Origin: a virus
Reading direction: 5' to 3' (one strand)
Length of the DNA: 64,000 nucleotides
IMG/VR virus record: IMGVR_UViG_3300043444_000257
Coordinates: 1 to 64,000 of that record
In this document: in pieces, positions 20,834 to 29,891 of the stretch
Numbering within the stretch: the stretch's first letter is position 1
Layout of the letters: the number at the start of each line of letters is the position of its first letter
Translations under genes and position numbers: made by a program
Notes under the pieces: generated by a model
Databases searched by the model: none
Seen by the model: the letters and a program-made list of their open reading frames with translations, nothing else
What the model was told of the DNA's origin: nothing

Positions 20834-22405
20834 TTAAGTTTCCCTATCAGTAAATTGCGGTGTCTGCTGGGCAGGGGCAAAATTTTCGTGTTGCGGCCAA
20901 GGTTCGTGCATAGGTATTCGTTTCATTATGCTTTTAATTTTGCCGGAAATATATTTGTTTCCCCAACCTGCTTCTACGCTAGTAGCAATATTGTCATGGG
21001 TAGTTAATGGCACAACCTGTTCAGCTACTTGAGCAAGTTCTGCAAGTTTTCCATTCATATGAATTTCAGCACCGCTTTGAATTATTTCTCCTACTGCTGC
21101 AATATTTGTATTGCCGGACGATGTATATCTTGCAGTGGCCGAAGTAATTAAATTCATATCCCCCGCTGATGATATTTTTGCTGTTCCACCAATTCGTTGA
21201 TCCCAGTTAGAAGCGACTGTTATCTTTCCGTTGGCCCCGACTGCTATTTCAAAATCCGAGCCGACATCTGCTTTAACTCGGCCGCCAGTTTTAAGATTAA
21301 AATTTCTGCCTGCTTCAAAATTAATATCTCGATTAGCAAACAAGTTTAAATCAGTTTCGGTGTGAATACTAATGCTATCTTTAGCATAGATATCTATCTT
21401 ACCGTTGCTGGTTAATTCTACCCACGTTGTTCCTCTAGCATTGCCTATGTAAATTAGATCTTCAGAATTATGTAAAAGAATTTGATGCCCTGTTCTAGTT
21501 CTTAACCTTAAACATTCTCCAAGCGGAATTGTTGGATCTCCGGTTTCTCCTTTTAACACATCTGCATAGTCTACCGGACCTTCAGCAGCAGGTGTTTTAC
21601 GTTGATACCTCTCGTCACCGTCGTCCATGACAAATTGTGTTCCACCTAATCTACTAACCGGCACCGTAGATCTAGTTAGATCTTCTTGTTTACCAACCAA
21701 TGCTTTTTTAGCACCAGGTCGTCTATCCAACGGTCCGGGTGTAGAAATTCCGTAAACTGCACTCGGAGCCTCGCGTCTAGCCGAGCTTGTTGTTACACCT
21801 CTAACATCATCTTCTAACAATCCCTGTTCTAAAAATCTATCTGCTATAGGATGAACTGGTTTTTTAATTTTATCGGGATCTATTATCTGATTCTTAGCGT
21901 TAATTTTTTTATTAATTTCTGCCACCGGTAATGGCTGTTTGGTATTATATTTTTTCTTGTCGTCTGGATCTAAGTCAACTTCTGTAGTTCCAGCAATGCC
22001 AGGAACCATGTTGTTAGAAAATTTAGCAGGCACACAGCCCATCCAATAACCTTGACTCGGATCTCCGTTGACAAAAAATACTAATACGTTTACACCAATG
22101 TCGGGCGGCACAAACCACATACCGTAACTTTTCTGTGTATCGTTGTAACCGTCGATGGTCTTTTTAGACGCATCGTTCTGCCCCATATATTCAAATGCTG
22201 TATAACCAAAGAACGGCATTGCACATCGAACTACATAACTTTGATTATCATCACCTATAGTGTTACCTTGTTCTCGAAGCAGCGTAACTTCTAAACTGCC
22301 CATTAAACTAGGGTCAAGATGTCCTACGATTCTAGCTAGGTAAGGACCGTTTTCTAGATTAGAGGTTTCTTTTGTTGAGTAGGAGGTTCGTCTTTCTTGT
22401 GCCAT
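20834..22405 (-). CDS. gp5: Baseplate central spike gp5-like protein (OB-fold plus beta-helix, no lysozyme domain)
   Basis: A 523-aa protein equivalent to the T4 gp5 spike. Residues about 20-140 form the OB-fold region (YLARIVGHLDPSLMGSLEV, then PDIGVNVLVFF and G-Y-W-M-G-C-V-P). The middle is charged and linker-like. Residues about 310-440 are a repetitive valine/aspartate/asparagine-rich stretch (IDIYAKDSISIHTETDLNLF and following), as expected for the triple-stranded beta-helix needle. No lysozyme-type catalytic domain is visible between the two parts, unlike T4 gp5. The C-terminus carries R-I-P-M-H-E-P-W-P-Q-H-E-N, a conserved-looking tail motif. Its ATG overlaps the upstream stop (TAATG), indicating translational coupling to the 770-aa hub candidate. 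Confidence 0.88.
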   Translation of the reverse strand: MAQERRTSYSTKETSNLENGPYLARIVGHLDPSLMGSLEVTLLREQGNTIGDDNQSYVVRCAMPFFGYTAFEYMGQNDASKKTIDGYNDTQKSYGMWFVPPDIGVNVLVFFVNGDPSQGYWMGCVPAKFSNNMVPGIAGTTEVDLDPDDKKKYNTKQPLPVAEINKKINAKNQIIDPDKIKKPVHPIADRFLEQGLLEDDVRGVTTSSARREAPSAVYGISTPGPLDRRPGAKKALVGKQEDLTRSTVPVSRLGGTQFVMDDGDERYQRKTPAAEGPVDYADVLKGETGDPTIPLGECLRLRTRTGHQILLHNSEDLIYIGNARGTTWVELTSNGKIDIYAKDSISIHTETDLNLFANRDINFEAGRNFNLKTGGRVKADVGSDFEIAVGANGKITVASNWDQRIGGTAKISSAGDMNLITSATARYTSSGNTNIAAVGEIIQSGAEIHMNGKLAELAQVAEQVVPLTTHDNIATSVEAGWGNKYISGKIKSIMKRIPMHEPWPQHENFAPAQQTPQFTDRET

Positions 22406-24717
22406 TATTCGCCTTCGCCGCCGTATATAGGTGGTTCTTGTGCAGGAGTTGCTTTATCTTTAACTTCTCCTGCTACTGATGTTGCTAAAGATTTAAGTTT
22501 GTCGACAGTTAGATTGCCAATAACATTAGGATTCTGTTTTCCATAATCCTGACTTTGACCGGGCTGTCTAACACATTTTAATTTTTGCTTGAATATGCCG
22601 TCGTTGAACGTATTATCACATTTCGTAACTCGGTAAATTCCGCTGAACGGGCTTTCTTTTCCTGAGCTAGGCCACTGATACAATCCGGTAACGTCATCTA
22701 TATCTGAAGGTGTTCTAAATGTCAAATATACAAATACATTTCCCCCTTCATAATTCATTGTGCCGTCTTCTGTTAACAATTTACTTCTATTGCTCTGTCT
22801 AGCAAAATAATTTGATATTCCGCTGTCAATTAACCAATACGGATCTCCCATAATTTCTAAATCAATATTAACTAAATCTCCACTGCCCGACGAAACAAAA
22901 GATTTATGAAAAGCTTCAGCTATTTTTTGTTCCGTATCTTTGTCATTATTGCCGCCTGCTATAGCCTTTAACGTAGCAGGATCTTTTTTAATCCTCGCTC
23001 GGCCCATAGTAGCTTGTTGAGCTTTAGGGGCGGCTCCTTGTGTAGTTTTAGCACCCTTTACAGTATCAGGTGCAACACCCTTCTGATCTTGATTTGATAC
23101 TGCTCCGCTCTTCTGCTCAGAACTAGAGTTTTTACCTGTAAAAAATAAATTATTAATCTGTATATCAAATTTTAAAACATCGACGTTTTGTCCTGTATAG
23201 ATATAATTGTATTGTTTGCAGATTTGTGTTTTTATTTGTTCGTATCCTAAAGGAGCAGCAGTAGGAGGACTAAAAACAGTATGGTGCACCAGATAGGGCA
23301 CTACACGAAAAATAAATTTCTGTGCATATTCTCCGATTAGTGGATCTAAATCTAATAACTGTATTTGAACGTCGATCCTCCACCATTTAATGAATCCATC
23401 CGGTGTAAGATTTTTAGGATCGATAGCTTTCTTGGCGTAAACAGAATTTAATATTACCTGATTGATGATTGATGTTAAACTTTGATTTTGCGTAAATTGA
23501 AAAACACGAGTCTTAGGATTTATCTGCATACGGTCTCTAGAAACCACGCCTGTCTTTGGATCAACTTTATCACCGTATCTAGCAAACGGATAGTTACCGC
23601 CTGTTTTCTGATCAAATCCAAAATCGCTTTTTCCTATGTCGTTAGAACCAAAATCTAACGATACTGCAACGTTTTTTCCAGCCACCGTTAATTTATCAGG
23701 TTGATTAGGATTTAGGGTAGCTTTTCTGTCGATACCAGGAATTGTGGCAGAGTTTAAAAATTCATCTGATGTCTCAGGAAACTCTATGGTATAAACATCT
23801 TTTACTTTTATCTGTCCTTCTTTGAAATATTTTTCTTCTAGATTGTTGAGATAAGCACAAAGACTTTTTTCTCCAGAAACTAGAACATCTTTTACTGTGC
23901 CTGCATCGGGCCCTGATTCGGAACAGGCGAGCTTTACATCAGTGTAAAGAATATTCGTTATATCTGAAAATCCTTTGTGGCTCATAGGCACTGCTTCTAC
24001 TTTATAAACACTGCCGTTTTCGCTGACCGAAAATGTTACCTTTGTTAACGAAACTGTCCAGAATTTAGGTTTGATCGACGTCATTATACGACCAGTTTCA
24101 TCGTATCCCATAAAGTCTAATCTTAGAACGAACGGACAGGTATTGAGATAATTGTTATAACCGGATTTAACCGCAGCATTCTGCATACTCTGCAATAATA
24201 ATCCCATGCTATGAGGTTCTACAATATCCCAAGTAAATTTAAATGCGTTTGAGTTGCCGGATTTATTAGTTGGGGAAATTGTTGTTTCCATAACAAAATT
24301 ATTAATGAAATACTCAGGAGCACCATGAACAGTGTTCACTCGCTGACTGTCAAATCGTCCCCCTGATGAAAAGACTACATTTTTAAGTGCTGCTGGATTT
24401 CCCCTATAGCTCATTGGATCATTAAATTGCTTAGGATCTAAACAAGCAAATGTCCACATAGGAGTATAATGTGCAAAATTTTCTAAAGGATTATTAATTA
24501 TGTTTGGCGGTGTGGATAAAGATTGATCAAATACTCCAGATTTTGCAAGCACGGTTGAAATTCCGCCTTTTAAAAAATCTGTAGCTTTTCCTGCGGCTAA
24601 GCCTGTTATTACTGAAGCAGCACCTTTAGAAATAGAGTTCGCACCGGGTATAGGTAATATACCGCTTCCGTCTGGTTTTACTATATCTGTAATTGCTTTG
24701 CCAAGATTTCTAAACAT
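22405..24717 (-). CDS. Baseplate hub candidate (gp27-position structural protein)
   Basis: A 770-aa virion protein directly upstream of gp5, where a gp27-type hub partner would be expected. The N-terminus (residues 1-60) is glycine/alanine-rich and may be membrane-interacting or flexible. Residues about 80-280 are beta-rich (LENFAHYTPMWTFACLDP, then F-V-L-R-L-D-F-M-G-Y-D). A lysine/glutamine-rich linker near residues 530-600 separates this from a C-terminal beta domain with N-V-F-V-Y-L-T-F-R-T-P and L-K-C-V-R-Q-P-G-Q. A strong AGGAG site precedes ATG 24717. I recognise this as a conserved structural protein of marine T4-like phages. Assigning it to the hub rests on gene order with gp5; sequence identity to T4 gp27 is not evident by eye. 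Confidence 0.7.
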   Translation of the reverse strand: MFRNLGKAITDIVKPDGSGILPIPGANSISKGAASVITGLAAGKATDFLKGGISTVLAKSGVFDQSLSTPPNIINNPLENFAHYTPMWTFACLDPKQFNDPMSYRGNPAALKNVVFSSGGRFDSQRVNTVHGAPEYFINNFVMETTISPTNKSGNSNAFKFTWDIVEPHSMGLLLQSMQNAAVKSGYNNYLNTCPFVLRLDFMGYDETGRIMTSIKPKFWTVSLTKVTFSVSENGSVYKVEAVPMSHKGFSDITNILYTDVKLACSESGPDAGTVKDVLVSGEKSLCAYLNNLEEKYFKEGQIKVKDVYTIEFPETSDEFLNSATIPGIDRKATLNPNQPDKLTVAGKNVAVSLDFGSNDIGKSDFGFDQKTGGNYPFARYGDKVDPKTGVVSRDRMQINPKTRVFQFTQNQSLTSIINQVILNSVYAKKAIDPKNLTPDGFIKWWRIDVQIQLLDLDPLIGEYAQKFIFRVVPYLVHHTVFSPPTAAPLGYEQIKTQICKQYNYIYTGQNVDVLKFDIQINNLFFTGKNSSSEQKSGAVSNQDQKGVAPDTVKGAKTTQGAAPKAQQATMGRARIKKDPATLKAIAGGNNDKDTEQKIAEAFHKSFVSSGSGDLVNIDLEIMGDPYWLIDSGISNYFARQSNRSKLLTEDGTMNYEGGNVFVYLTFRTPSDIDDVTGLYQWPSSGKESPFSGIYRVTKCDNTFNDGIFKQKLKCVRQPGQSQDYGKQNPNVIGNLTVDKLKSLATSVAGEVKDKATPAQEPPIYGGEGE

Positions 24718-24718
24718 C

Positions 24719-25018
24719 TTAGACTCCTAGAAACTTTTCTAGATTAGATTTTTTTGGAATGTAGATAGTTACTCCGGGTTCAAAATCATAAATGGGGTCT
24801 TTGATTACTCCTAAGTTTCGCTGAACGAAAACCCACCACAACTTAGGATTACCGTAGAGGTCATATGCTAATAGATCCGGTCTGTGTCGGTATTGGCTTT
24901 CGATCACATATCTAAAATCATCTGCTTCGGCTGGAACAGGTCTTATATCTAATAATTCAAGATACAAATTATTTTGAGGGGTGTTAGCCCAGGGACTCGA
25001 TTGACTGTATTGTGCCAT
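24719..25018 (-). CDS. gp53: Baseplate wedge protein gp53-like (LysM-like fold)
   Basis: A 99-aa protein when started at ATG 25018 (M-A-Q-Y-S-Q-S-S-P-W). This start sits one base after the upstream stop codon (TAA-T-ATG) and has GGGA upstream. An in-frame ATG at 25069 would add 17 residues but overlaps gp48 by 50 bases and has no ribosome site. The body carries Y-R-H-R-P-D-L-L-A-Y-D-L-Y-G, then LWWVFVQRN, then D-P-I-Y-D-F-E-P-G-V-T-I-Y-I-P. This is the arrangement of gp53-type wedge proteins: a tryptophan-rich core followed by a LysM-like 'G-x-x-I-x-I-P' ending. gp53 joins wedges to each other around the hub. The position between gp48 and the hub/gp5 genes fits. Confidence 0.78.
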   Translation of the reverse strand: MAQYSQSSPWANTPQNNLYLELLDIRPVPAEADDFRYVIESQYRHRPDLLAYDLYGNPKLWWVFVQRNLGVIKDPIYDFEPGVTIYIPKKSNLEKFLGV

Positions 25019-25019
25019 A

Positions 25020-26144
25020 TTAGATATATCCCACGCCGCTGCTTGGAGTTCCTTGTGAATATTGCTCAAGGCTAAACTTGCGCTGCTTACGTCTGTTGTA
25101 TACAGGAGCCACTGTTACAGAAATAGTGCTAACTACAGGAACCCATGTGTTCGTGTTAAATGTATTACAATTGATATAATTCACATCTTCTTTAAGGTCC
25201 ACACTAAAAGATTTAATAATCACCGGCACTTTATCAAATACACTAGAACCATACCCTGTAAGGTTACATATCAACGGAGGATTGCCCGCTAACGCCCCTT
25301 CACCAAAAAACATTTTTGTAGCTGTCTTAAAAAATGTTGTAGCTGCGATCCAATAAGCAGCATCTTCTTCTGTTTCACAAGTAAACTCTCCAGAAATCTG
25401 AATGTCATCCACTGTGCTGTTTTTATATCCATACATCTGATAATTGCTATGAATAGTGCTGATGGAATTATATTCTGCTTTGGTGCTAACAGTAATACTT
25501 GGGTTATAGGGCCAAACGACTCCTCCTGTTTTTTCTAGAAGCGTAAATAATGGCGAGTTGAAAATATTCCACTGGCAGGTGATCCTTACTCTCCAATCTC
25601 CTTTAGTCCCCGGAAACAATTGGATCGGCGTTCCTTGTTTTAAAAATAACTCACCGCCAGCAGGAAGATTCGCTCCCCTACCAAGGCTAAGAATATTGTT
25701 TAACATTCCAGCACCTTTAGAAATATTGCCTGCAAGTCCCATTAATCCACCTGCTAAATTTCCGCCGGTTAATTTATTAATGCTACCAGATATATCTGCG
25801 GTAATATTGCTGATAGATCCTGTTACAGATTGTAATGATCCTATGTTTGCGTTGACTCCGGGTAGACTTGATGCTACGTTTTGTATACCCCCAAGTGCTT
25901 TTGATGTCTGCCCAAACGCAGCCGTTAAAGTTGATCCTGTATTAGCAACCACTGTTCCGCCTACAAGACCGTTTAATCCGCTATTCAACCCGCCGCTTAA
26001 ACGTGACATTTTTGAATCTAAGTTAGCTTTGGTAACAGCGTCGCCCACTTGTGGTAGAGCTGCTTGACCTTCGTTTGTAGCCTTAGAAATGGCACTGGCT
26101 ACTTGATTTACTAGCTGTGCGATAGGGTTGATAGATAGTGACAT
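25020..26144 (-). CDS. gp48: Baseplate tail tube cap gp48-like
   Basis: A 374-aa protein, first gene of the minus-strand baseplate operon. Residues 1-170 are low-complexity, rich in glycine, serine, leucine and asparagine. The C-terminal half is a compact beta-rich domain (W-R-V-R-I-T-C-Q-W-N, G-V-V-W-P-Y-N-P-S-I-T-V, I-Q-I-S-G-E-F-T-C-E-T, A-A-Y-W-I-A-A-T-T-F-F). It resembles the tube-like fold of gp48/gp54/gp19-type proteins of T4-like phages. In T4, gp48 caps the hub dome and nucleates the tail tube. Length (T4 gp48 about 364 aa) and operon position support gp48 over gp54. A late-promoter-like box lies 28 bases upstream at 26172-26179. Confidence 0.75.
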   Translation of the reverse strand: MSLSINPIAQLVNQVASAISKATNEGQAALPQVGDAVTKANLDSKMSRLSGGLNSGLNGLVGGTVVANTGSTLTAAFGQTSKALGGIQNVASSLPGVNANIGSLQSVTGSISNITADISGSINKLTGGNLAGGLMGLAGNISKGAGMLNNILSLGRGANLPAGGELFLKQGTPIQLFPGTKGDWRVRITCQWNIFNSPLFTLLEKTGGVVWPYNPSITVSTKAEYNSISTIHSNYQMYGYKNSTVDDIQISGEFTCETEEDAAYWIAATTFFKTATKMFFGEGALAGNPPLICNLTGYGSSVFDKVPVIIKSFSVDLKEDVNYINCNTFNTNTWVPVVSTISVTVAPVYNRRKQRKFSLEQYSQGTPSSGVGYI

Positions 26145-26171
26145 TTTGAGTAAATTCCTAATGTTATACTC

Positions 26172-26179
26172 TATTTATT
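26172..26179 (-). promoter_or_regulatory. Candidate late promoter box (AATAAATA) for the baseplate operon
   Basis: The minus strand reads AATAAATA in the 81-base divergent gap between gp48 and gp55, 28 bases before the gp48 ATG. This is the only intergenic space ahead of the long minus-strand operon, so a promoter is expected here, and the T4 late-type box is the best candidate. Confidence 0.5.
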
Positions 26180-26197
26180 TTAGTAAAAATATGCTAT

Positions 26198-26203
26198 TAT
26201 AAT
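26198..26203 (+). promoter_or_regulatory. Sigma-70-type -10 hexamer (TATAAT) upstream of gp55
   Basis: A perfect TATAAT lies 23 bases before the gp55 ATG and is followed by a TAGGAG ribosome site. No good -35 hexamer is seen at 17 bases. An early or middle phage promoter would suit a gene for the late sigma factor, which must be made before late transcription. AT-richness makes chance matches possible. Confidence 0.45.
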
Positions 26204-26225
26204 TTAAATAGGAGAATTCTAATTT

Positions 26226-27074
26226 ATGAATGCACCACCAAAGATAAAATACCTAACCAACAAAGATCTGTTAAGAGAGATACACCTTAGTAAAAACACA
26301 TATTGTTCCTTTACTAAACAAGAATACAGCGAGTATGACCTAATTGTTACGAGCTTAGAAAAAATCAATGTCAGAACAATAGCAGAAGCTAAACGAAATC
26401 GAGCAGCAAAACTTTCTAAGAAAGCACACGAAGCTGCTGTGCTAGCTGAAGGCAAAAAGCTCAGCGCAAAAGATTTTGAAATCGATTATAAAAAAGTTGC
26501 CAAGCAAGATGTAGTTTTCCGCATCATGACTTTTGAACATGTGCCGCTGGCACCGGGTCGCAAAAAGACATTAAAGAATACCGCAGACAGCCACGAGAAA
26601 GTAAACTTTCCTCCTTTTCAACATTGGAAGTTTGATGACAACGACAATCTAATATTAGTAGGAAAGAGTCATTGGAAAGGCGGCTTAAAAACCGGAACAT
26701 TCTCAAAAGATCACGGGCAGATGACTGATAATCTAGCTCGTATGTTTTTAAAGCTCTGCGAAAGGTATGCTACTCGTGGTAACGTCCGAGGTTATACCTA
26801 CAACGACGAAATGAAAGGTCAGGCTATTTTACAGCTTACCCAGATAGGACTACAATTCGATGAAAGTAAATCTGATAATCCTTTTGCTTATTATACTGCT
26901 GCCGTTACTAATTCATTCGTTAGAATCATCAACATCGAAAAACGTAACCAAAACATTAGAGATGACATATTGGAGATGAACGGAATGAATCCAAGTTGGA
27001 CTCGCCAAAATAGCGGAGGAGGCAGCGGAGCAGCTTCGGCTCCGATTACGATCGATACCTCCGATTGGGATTGA
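26226..27074 (+). CDS. gp55: Late transcription sigma factor gp55
   Basis: A 282-aa protein recognised as T4-like gp55, the phage sigma factor that redirects host RNA polymerase to late promoters. The N-terminus (K-I-K-Y-L-T-N-K-D-L-L-R-E-I) parallels the N-V-N-N-K-E-L-L start of T4 gp55. The conserved core is near residues 195-250 (Y-N-D-E-M-K-G-Q-A-I-L-Q-L, then F-D-E-S-K-S-D-N-P-F-A-Y-Y-T-A-A-V-T-N-S-F, then I-E-K-R-N-Q-N-I-R-D), the sigma region 2-like segment. The protein is about 100 residues longer than T4 gp55, mainly through an extended region before the core. It ends in an acidic/hydrophobic tail (I-D-T-S-D-W-D), reminiscent of the C-terminal sliding-clamp-binding epitope of gp55 proteins. 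It is the first gene of a plus-strand block with gp47 and gp46. Confidence 0.9.
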   Translation: MNAPPKIKYLTNKDLLREIHLSKNTYCSFTKQEYSEYDLIVTSLEKINVRTIAEAKRNRAAKLSKKAHEAAVLAEGKKLSAKDFEIDYKKVAKQDVVFRIMTFEHVPLAPGRKKTLKNTADSHEKVNFPPFQHWKFDDNDNLILVGKSHWKGGLKTGTFSKDHGQMTDNLARMFLKLCERYATRGNVRGYTYNDEMKGQAILQLTQIGLQFDESKSDNPFAYYTAAVTNSFVRIINIEKRNQNIRDDILEMNGMNPSWTRQNSGGGSGAASAPITIDTSDWD

Positions 27075-27099
27075 CATTTTCTCTTAATAAAGTTATTAT
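27071..27099 (+). promoter_or_regulatory. Sigma-70-type promoter (TTGACA-17-TATTAT) at the start of gp47
   Basis: TTGACA at 27071-27076 overlaps the gp55 stop codon. TATTAT follows at 27094-27099 with the ideal 17-base spacing, and a perfect TATAAT overlaps it at 27097-27102. Transcription would begin at or very near the gp47 ATG at 27106, which has no ribosome site. This suggests a leaderless or near-leaderless gp47 message in addition to read-through from gp55. Confidence 0.55.
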
Positions 27100-27105
27100 A
27101 ATTCT

Positions 27106-28116
27106 ATGAATCTATTCAAAAAAGCAGCCTGTTTTACAGATATACATTTTGGTTTAAAGAGTGGCAGTAGAACACACAACATTGACTGTGAAGAGTTTGT
27201 CAAATGGTTTTGTGAAGCTGCTAAAGCTGAAGGTGCAGAGACTTGTATCTTCCTAGGCGACTGGCATCACAATCGCTCGACTACAGATGTCAGCACAATG
27301 AATTATACATTGTCTAACCTAGAACATCTAAGTCAAAACTTCGAACGTGTATATTTTATCCTAGGTAACCACGATCTATTCTATAAGGACAAGCGTGAGA
27401 TTAACTCAGTTGAGTTTATGCGTCTGTTCCCTAATGTAGTTCCTATCAGAGACATCTTTACAGAAGGCGATGTAACTATCATGCCTTGGCTCGTAGGAGA
27501 CGAATGGCAGAAGGTTCCTAAGATCAAAAGCAGATATATTTTTGGTCATTTAGAATTGCCGCATTTTTACATGAATGCCATGGTGCAGATGCCAGATCAT
27601 GGGCAATTACAGGATGGGCATTTTGTTAATCAAGAATACGTATTCACTGGTCACTTCCATAAGCGTCAGCACAAAGGTAAAGTTGTTTATATCGGTAATG
27701 CTTTTCCTCACAACTATGCGGATGCCGGAGACGACGAGCGTGGTATGATGCTGTTAGAATGGGGTGGGAAACCCGAGTATAAAACTTGGCCTGCTCAACC
27801 GATATATAGAACATACAAACTTAGTCAGATCATCGACACACCAGATAAGTTACTGCGTGAAAAGATGCATTGCCGCGTAACTATCGACCTTCCTATTTCT
27901 TTTGAAGAAGCTAATTTCATTAGAGATACATTTATTCCTCAATACAATCTACGAGAATTAATGTTAATTCCCGAAAAGGTAGAAGTTGAAAGTGCTTCAG
28001 TGCCTATCGATATTAAATTTGAATCAGTTGATACTATCGTCATGAATCAAATCAATGCTATCGAAAGCGAGACCTACGATAAAGCACTGCTAATGGAGAT
28101 TTATAAAGAACTATGA
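27106..28116 (+). CDS. gp47: Recombination endonuclease subunit gp47 (Mre11/SbcD-type)
   Basis: A 336-aa calcineurin-like metallophosphoesterase, the nuclease subunit that pairs with gp46 to resect DNA ends for recombination-dependent replication. The ordered metal-binding motifs are all present: F-T-D-I-H-F-G near residue 13, F-L-G-D-W-H-H near 48, L-G-N-H-D near 87, F-G-H-L-E near 147 and T-G-H-F-H near 183. The length matches T4 gp47 (339 aa). No Shine-Dalgarno sequence is seen before ATG 27106, which lies right after a sigma-70-like promoter. The stop overlaps the gp46 start by four bases (ATGA), so the two subunits are translationally coupled. Confidence 0.95.
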   Translation: MNLFKKAACFTDIHFGLKSGSRTHNIDCEEFVKWFCEAAKAEGAETCIFLGDWHHNRSTTDVSTMNYTLSNLEHLSQNFERVYFILGNHDLFYKDKREINSVEFMRLFPNVVPIRDIFTEGDVTIMPWLVGDEWQKVPKIKSRYIFGHLELPHFYMNAMVQMPDHGQLQDGHFVNQEYVFTGHFHKRQHKGKVVYIGNAFPHNYADAGDDERGMMLLEWGGKPEYKTWPAQPIYRTYKLSQIIDTPDKLLREKMHCRVTIDLPISFEEANFIRDTFIPQYNLRELMLIPEKVEVESASVPIDIKFESVDTIVMNQINAIESETYDKALLMEIYKEL

Positions 28117-29891
28117 TTAAGATTAAAAATCTTACTGTAAAAAATTTCATGAGCGTGGGTAATCAAACCCAAGCCATCGACTTTGACCGTGGACAATTAA
28201 CTTTAGTTCTAGGTGAAAATTTAGATCTAGGAGGTGATGACTCGGGCGCCAGAAATGGCACAGGCAAAACTACAATCATCAACGGACTAAGTTATGCAAT
28301 CTACGGTCAAGCCTTAACTAACATCAAGCGTGATAATCTTATCAATAAGATTAACGGCAAAGGAATGTTAGCAACTGTGACATTTGAAAAAAATGGCATA
28401 GAGTATCACATCGAGAGAGGTCGTAAACCTAACTTACTAAAGTTTAGTATCAACGGACAAGAACAAGAATTACAAGATCTAGACGAAAGCCAAGGTGATT
28501 CTAGAGAAACACAAAAGTCAATCGAAGATGTTATAGAAATGAGCCACGAAATGTTTAAACATCTTGTGGCATTGAACACCTATACTGAACCTTTCTTATC
28601 GATGAAAGCTGCTGATCAGCGTAGCATCATTGAACAACTGCTGGGAATTACACAGTTATCTGAAAAAGCAGAAACGTTGAAAGAACAGATTAAGGCAACT
28701 AAAGATTCTATCTCTGCAGAAAATACTAAAATTGAAACTATCAAGGCTAGCAACGAGCGCATTCAACAAAGCATCGAAAGCCTAGAAAGAAAACAAAGGC
28801 TTTGGAACGACACAAAAGAAAAAAGTATTGAAACTATATTAAAAAGTATCGACCATCTAAGTGATATCGACATAGAACATGAAATAGTTAATCAACGGGC
28901 TTTGGTTGAGTGGACTAAAAACAAAAAAGAAAGAGACGGTCTATTAAGTTTGATCGCAAAACAAACTGCTACCATCGATAAAGAGCAGAAAGTTTTTGAT
29001 AAACTGACAAAAGAACTGGCGTCCCTAGCTGATCATAAGTGTCATAGCTGCGGACAGGACCTGCATGACGAGAAACATAACGTCATGGTCGAATCTAAGA
29101 ACAAACAGGTCAACGAAAGCCGAGAGTCTCTCAAAGAACATCAGTTAGAATTAGCAGATCTCAATGAAGCATTATTACTGTTGGGTGATCCTACTGATTG
29201 TCCTAAGGTGATTTACGACAATTTAGAAGAAGCATTAAATCATAAAAACACCATAGACGGATTAAACAAAGATCTAGAGCTTAAGAAAGCTGAAGAAAAT
29301 CCCTATGACGAACAGATCGAAGAACTAAAAAACACTGCCCTACAAGAAGTTAACTGGGATCATGTTAACGACCTAACCAAGGTTAAAGATCATCAGGAGT
29401 TCTTACATAAACTACTGACTAACAAAGACTCGTTTGTTCGCAAACGCATCATAGATCAAAACCTAGCATTTTTGAATCAACGATTAACCTATTATCTCGA
29501 CAAGATCGGCTTACCACATATCGTAGAATTTCAGAACGATCTGTCTGTGATCATAACACAGCTTGGTCAAGATCTAGACTTTGATAATCTAAGCCGTGGA
29601 GAGCGCAATAGATTGATACTTTCTCTAAGCTGGGCGTTCCGTGATGTGTGGGAAAACCTGTATCGTCCGATCAACCTATTGTTTATCGACGAGCTAGTAG
29701 ATTCGGGTATGGATGCCAGCGGTGTTGAAAGCTCGATCGCTGTGTTAAAACGTATGACCAGAGAAAGACAAAAGAATGTATTCTTAATTTCTCACAAAGA
29801 CGAACTAATGAATCGTGTAAACCACGTATTGAAAGTGATTAAAGAAAATGGATTCACTAGTTATTCAACTGATATTGAAATATTAGAATGA
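28113..29891 (+). CDS. gp46: Recombination endonuclease subunit gp46 (Rad50/SbcC-type ATPase)
   Basis: A 592-aa SMC-like ATPase, partner of gp47. The N-terminal Walker A is G-A-R-N-G-T-G-K-T-T near residues 45-54. The middle is a long coiled coil rich in lysine and glutamate, broken near residue 308 by C-H-S-C, the CxxC zinc hook used for dimerisation. The C-terminal ATPase half has the L-S-R-G-E signature, Walker B L-L-F-I-D-E-L and the S-H-K-D-E-L histidine switch. The length is close to T4 gp46 (560 aa). The start overlaps the gp47 stop and its own stop overlaps the next start (both ATGA), marking a tightly coupled operon. Confidence 0.95.
   Translation: MIKIKNLTVKNFMSVGNQTQAIDFDRGQLTLVLGENLDLGGDDSGARNGTGKTTIINGLSYAIYGQALTNIKRDNLINKINGKGMLATVTFEKNGIEYHIERGRKPNLLKFSINGQEQELQDLDESQGDSRETQKSIEDVIEMSHEMFKHLVALNTYTEPFLSMKAADQRSIIEQLLGITQLSEKAETLKEQIKATKDSISAENTKIETIKASNERIQQSIESLERKQRLWNDTKEKSIETILKSIDHLSDIDIEHEIVNQRALVEWTKNKKERDGLLSLIAKQTATIDKEQKVFDKLTKELASLADHKCHSCGQDLHDEKHNVMVESKNKQVNESRESLKEHQLELADLNEALLLLGDPTDCPKVIYDNLEEALNHKNTIDGLNKDLELKKAEENPYDEQIEELKNTALQEVNWDHVNDLTKVKDHQEFLHKLLTNKDSFVRKRIIDQNLAFLNQRLTYYLDKIGLPHIVEFQNDLSVIITQLGQDLDFDNLSRGERNRLILSLSWAFRDVWENLYRPINLLFIDELVDSGMDASGVESSIAVLKRMTRERQKNVFLISHKDELMNRVNHVLKVIKENGFTSYSTDIEILE

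Noticed and set aside
24719-25069. Longer start (ATG 25069) for the gp53-like gene
   Set aside because: It would overlap gp48 by 50 bases and has no ribosome site. ATG 25018 lies right after the gp48 stop and has GGGA upstream.
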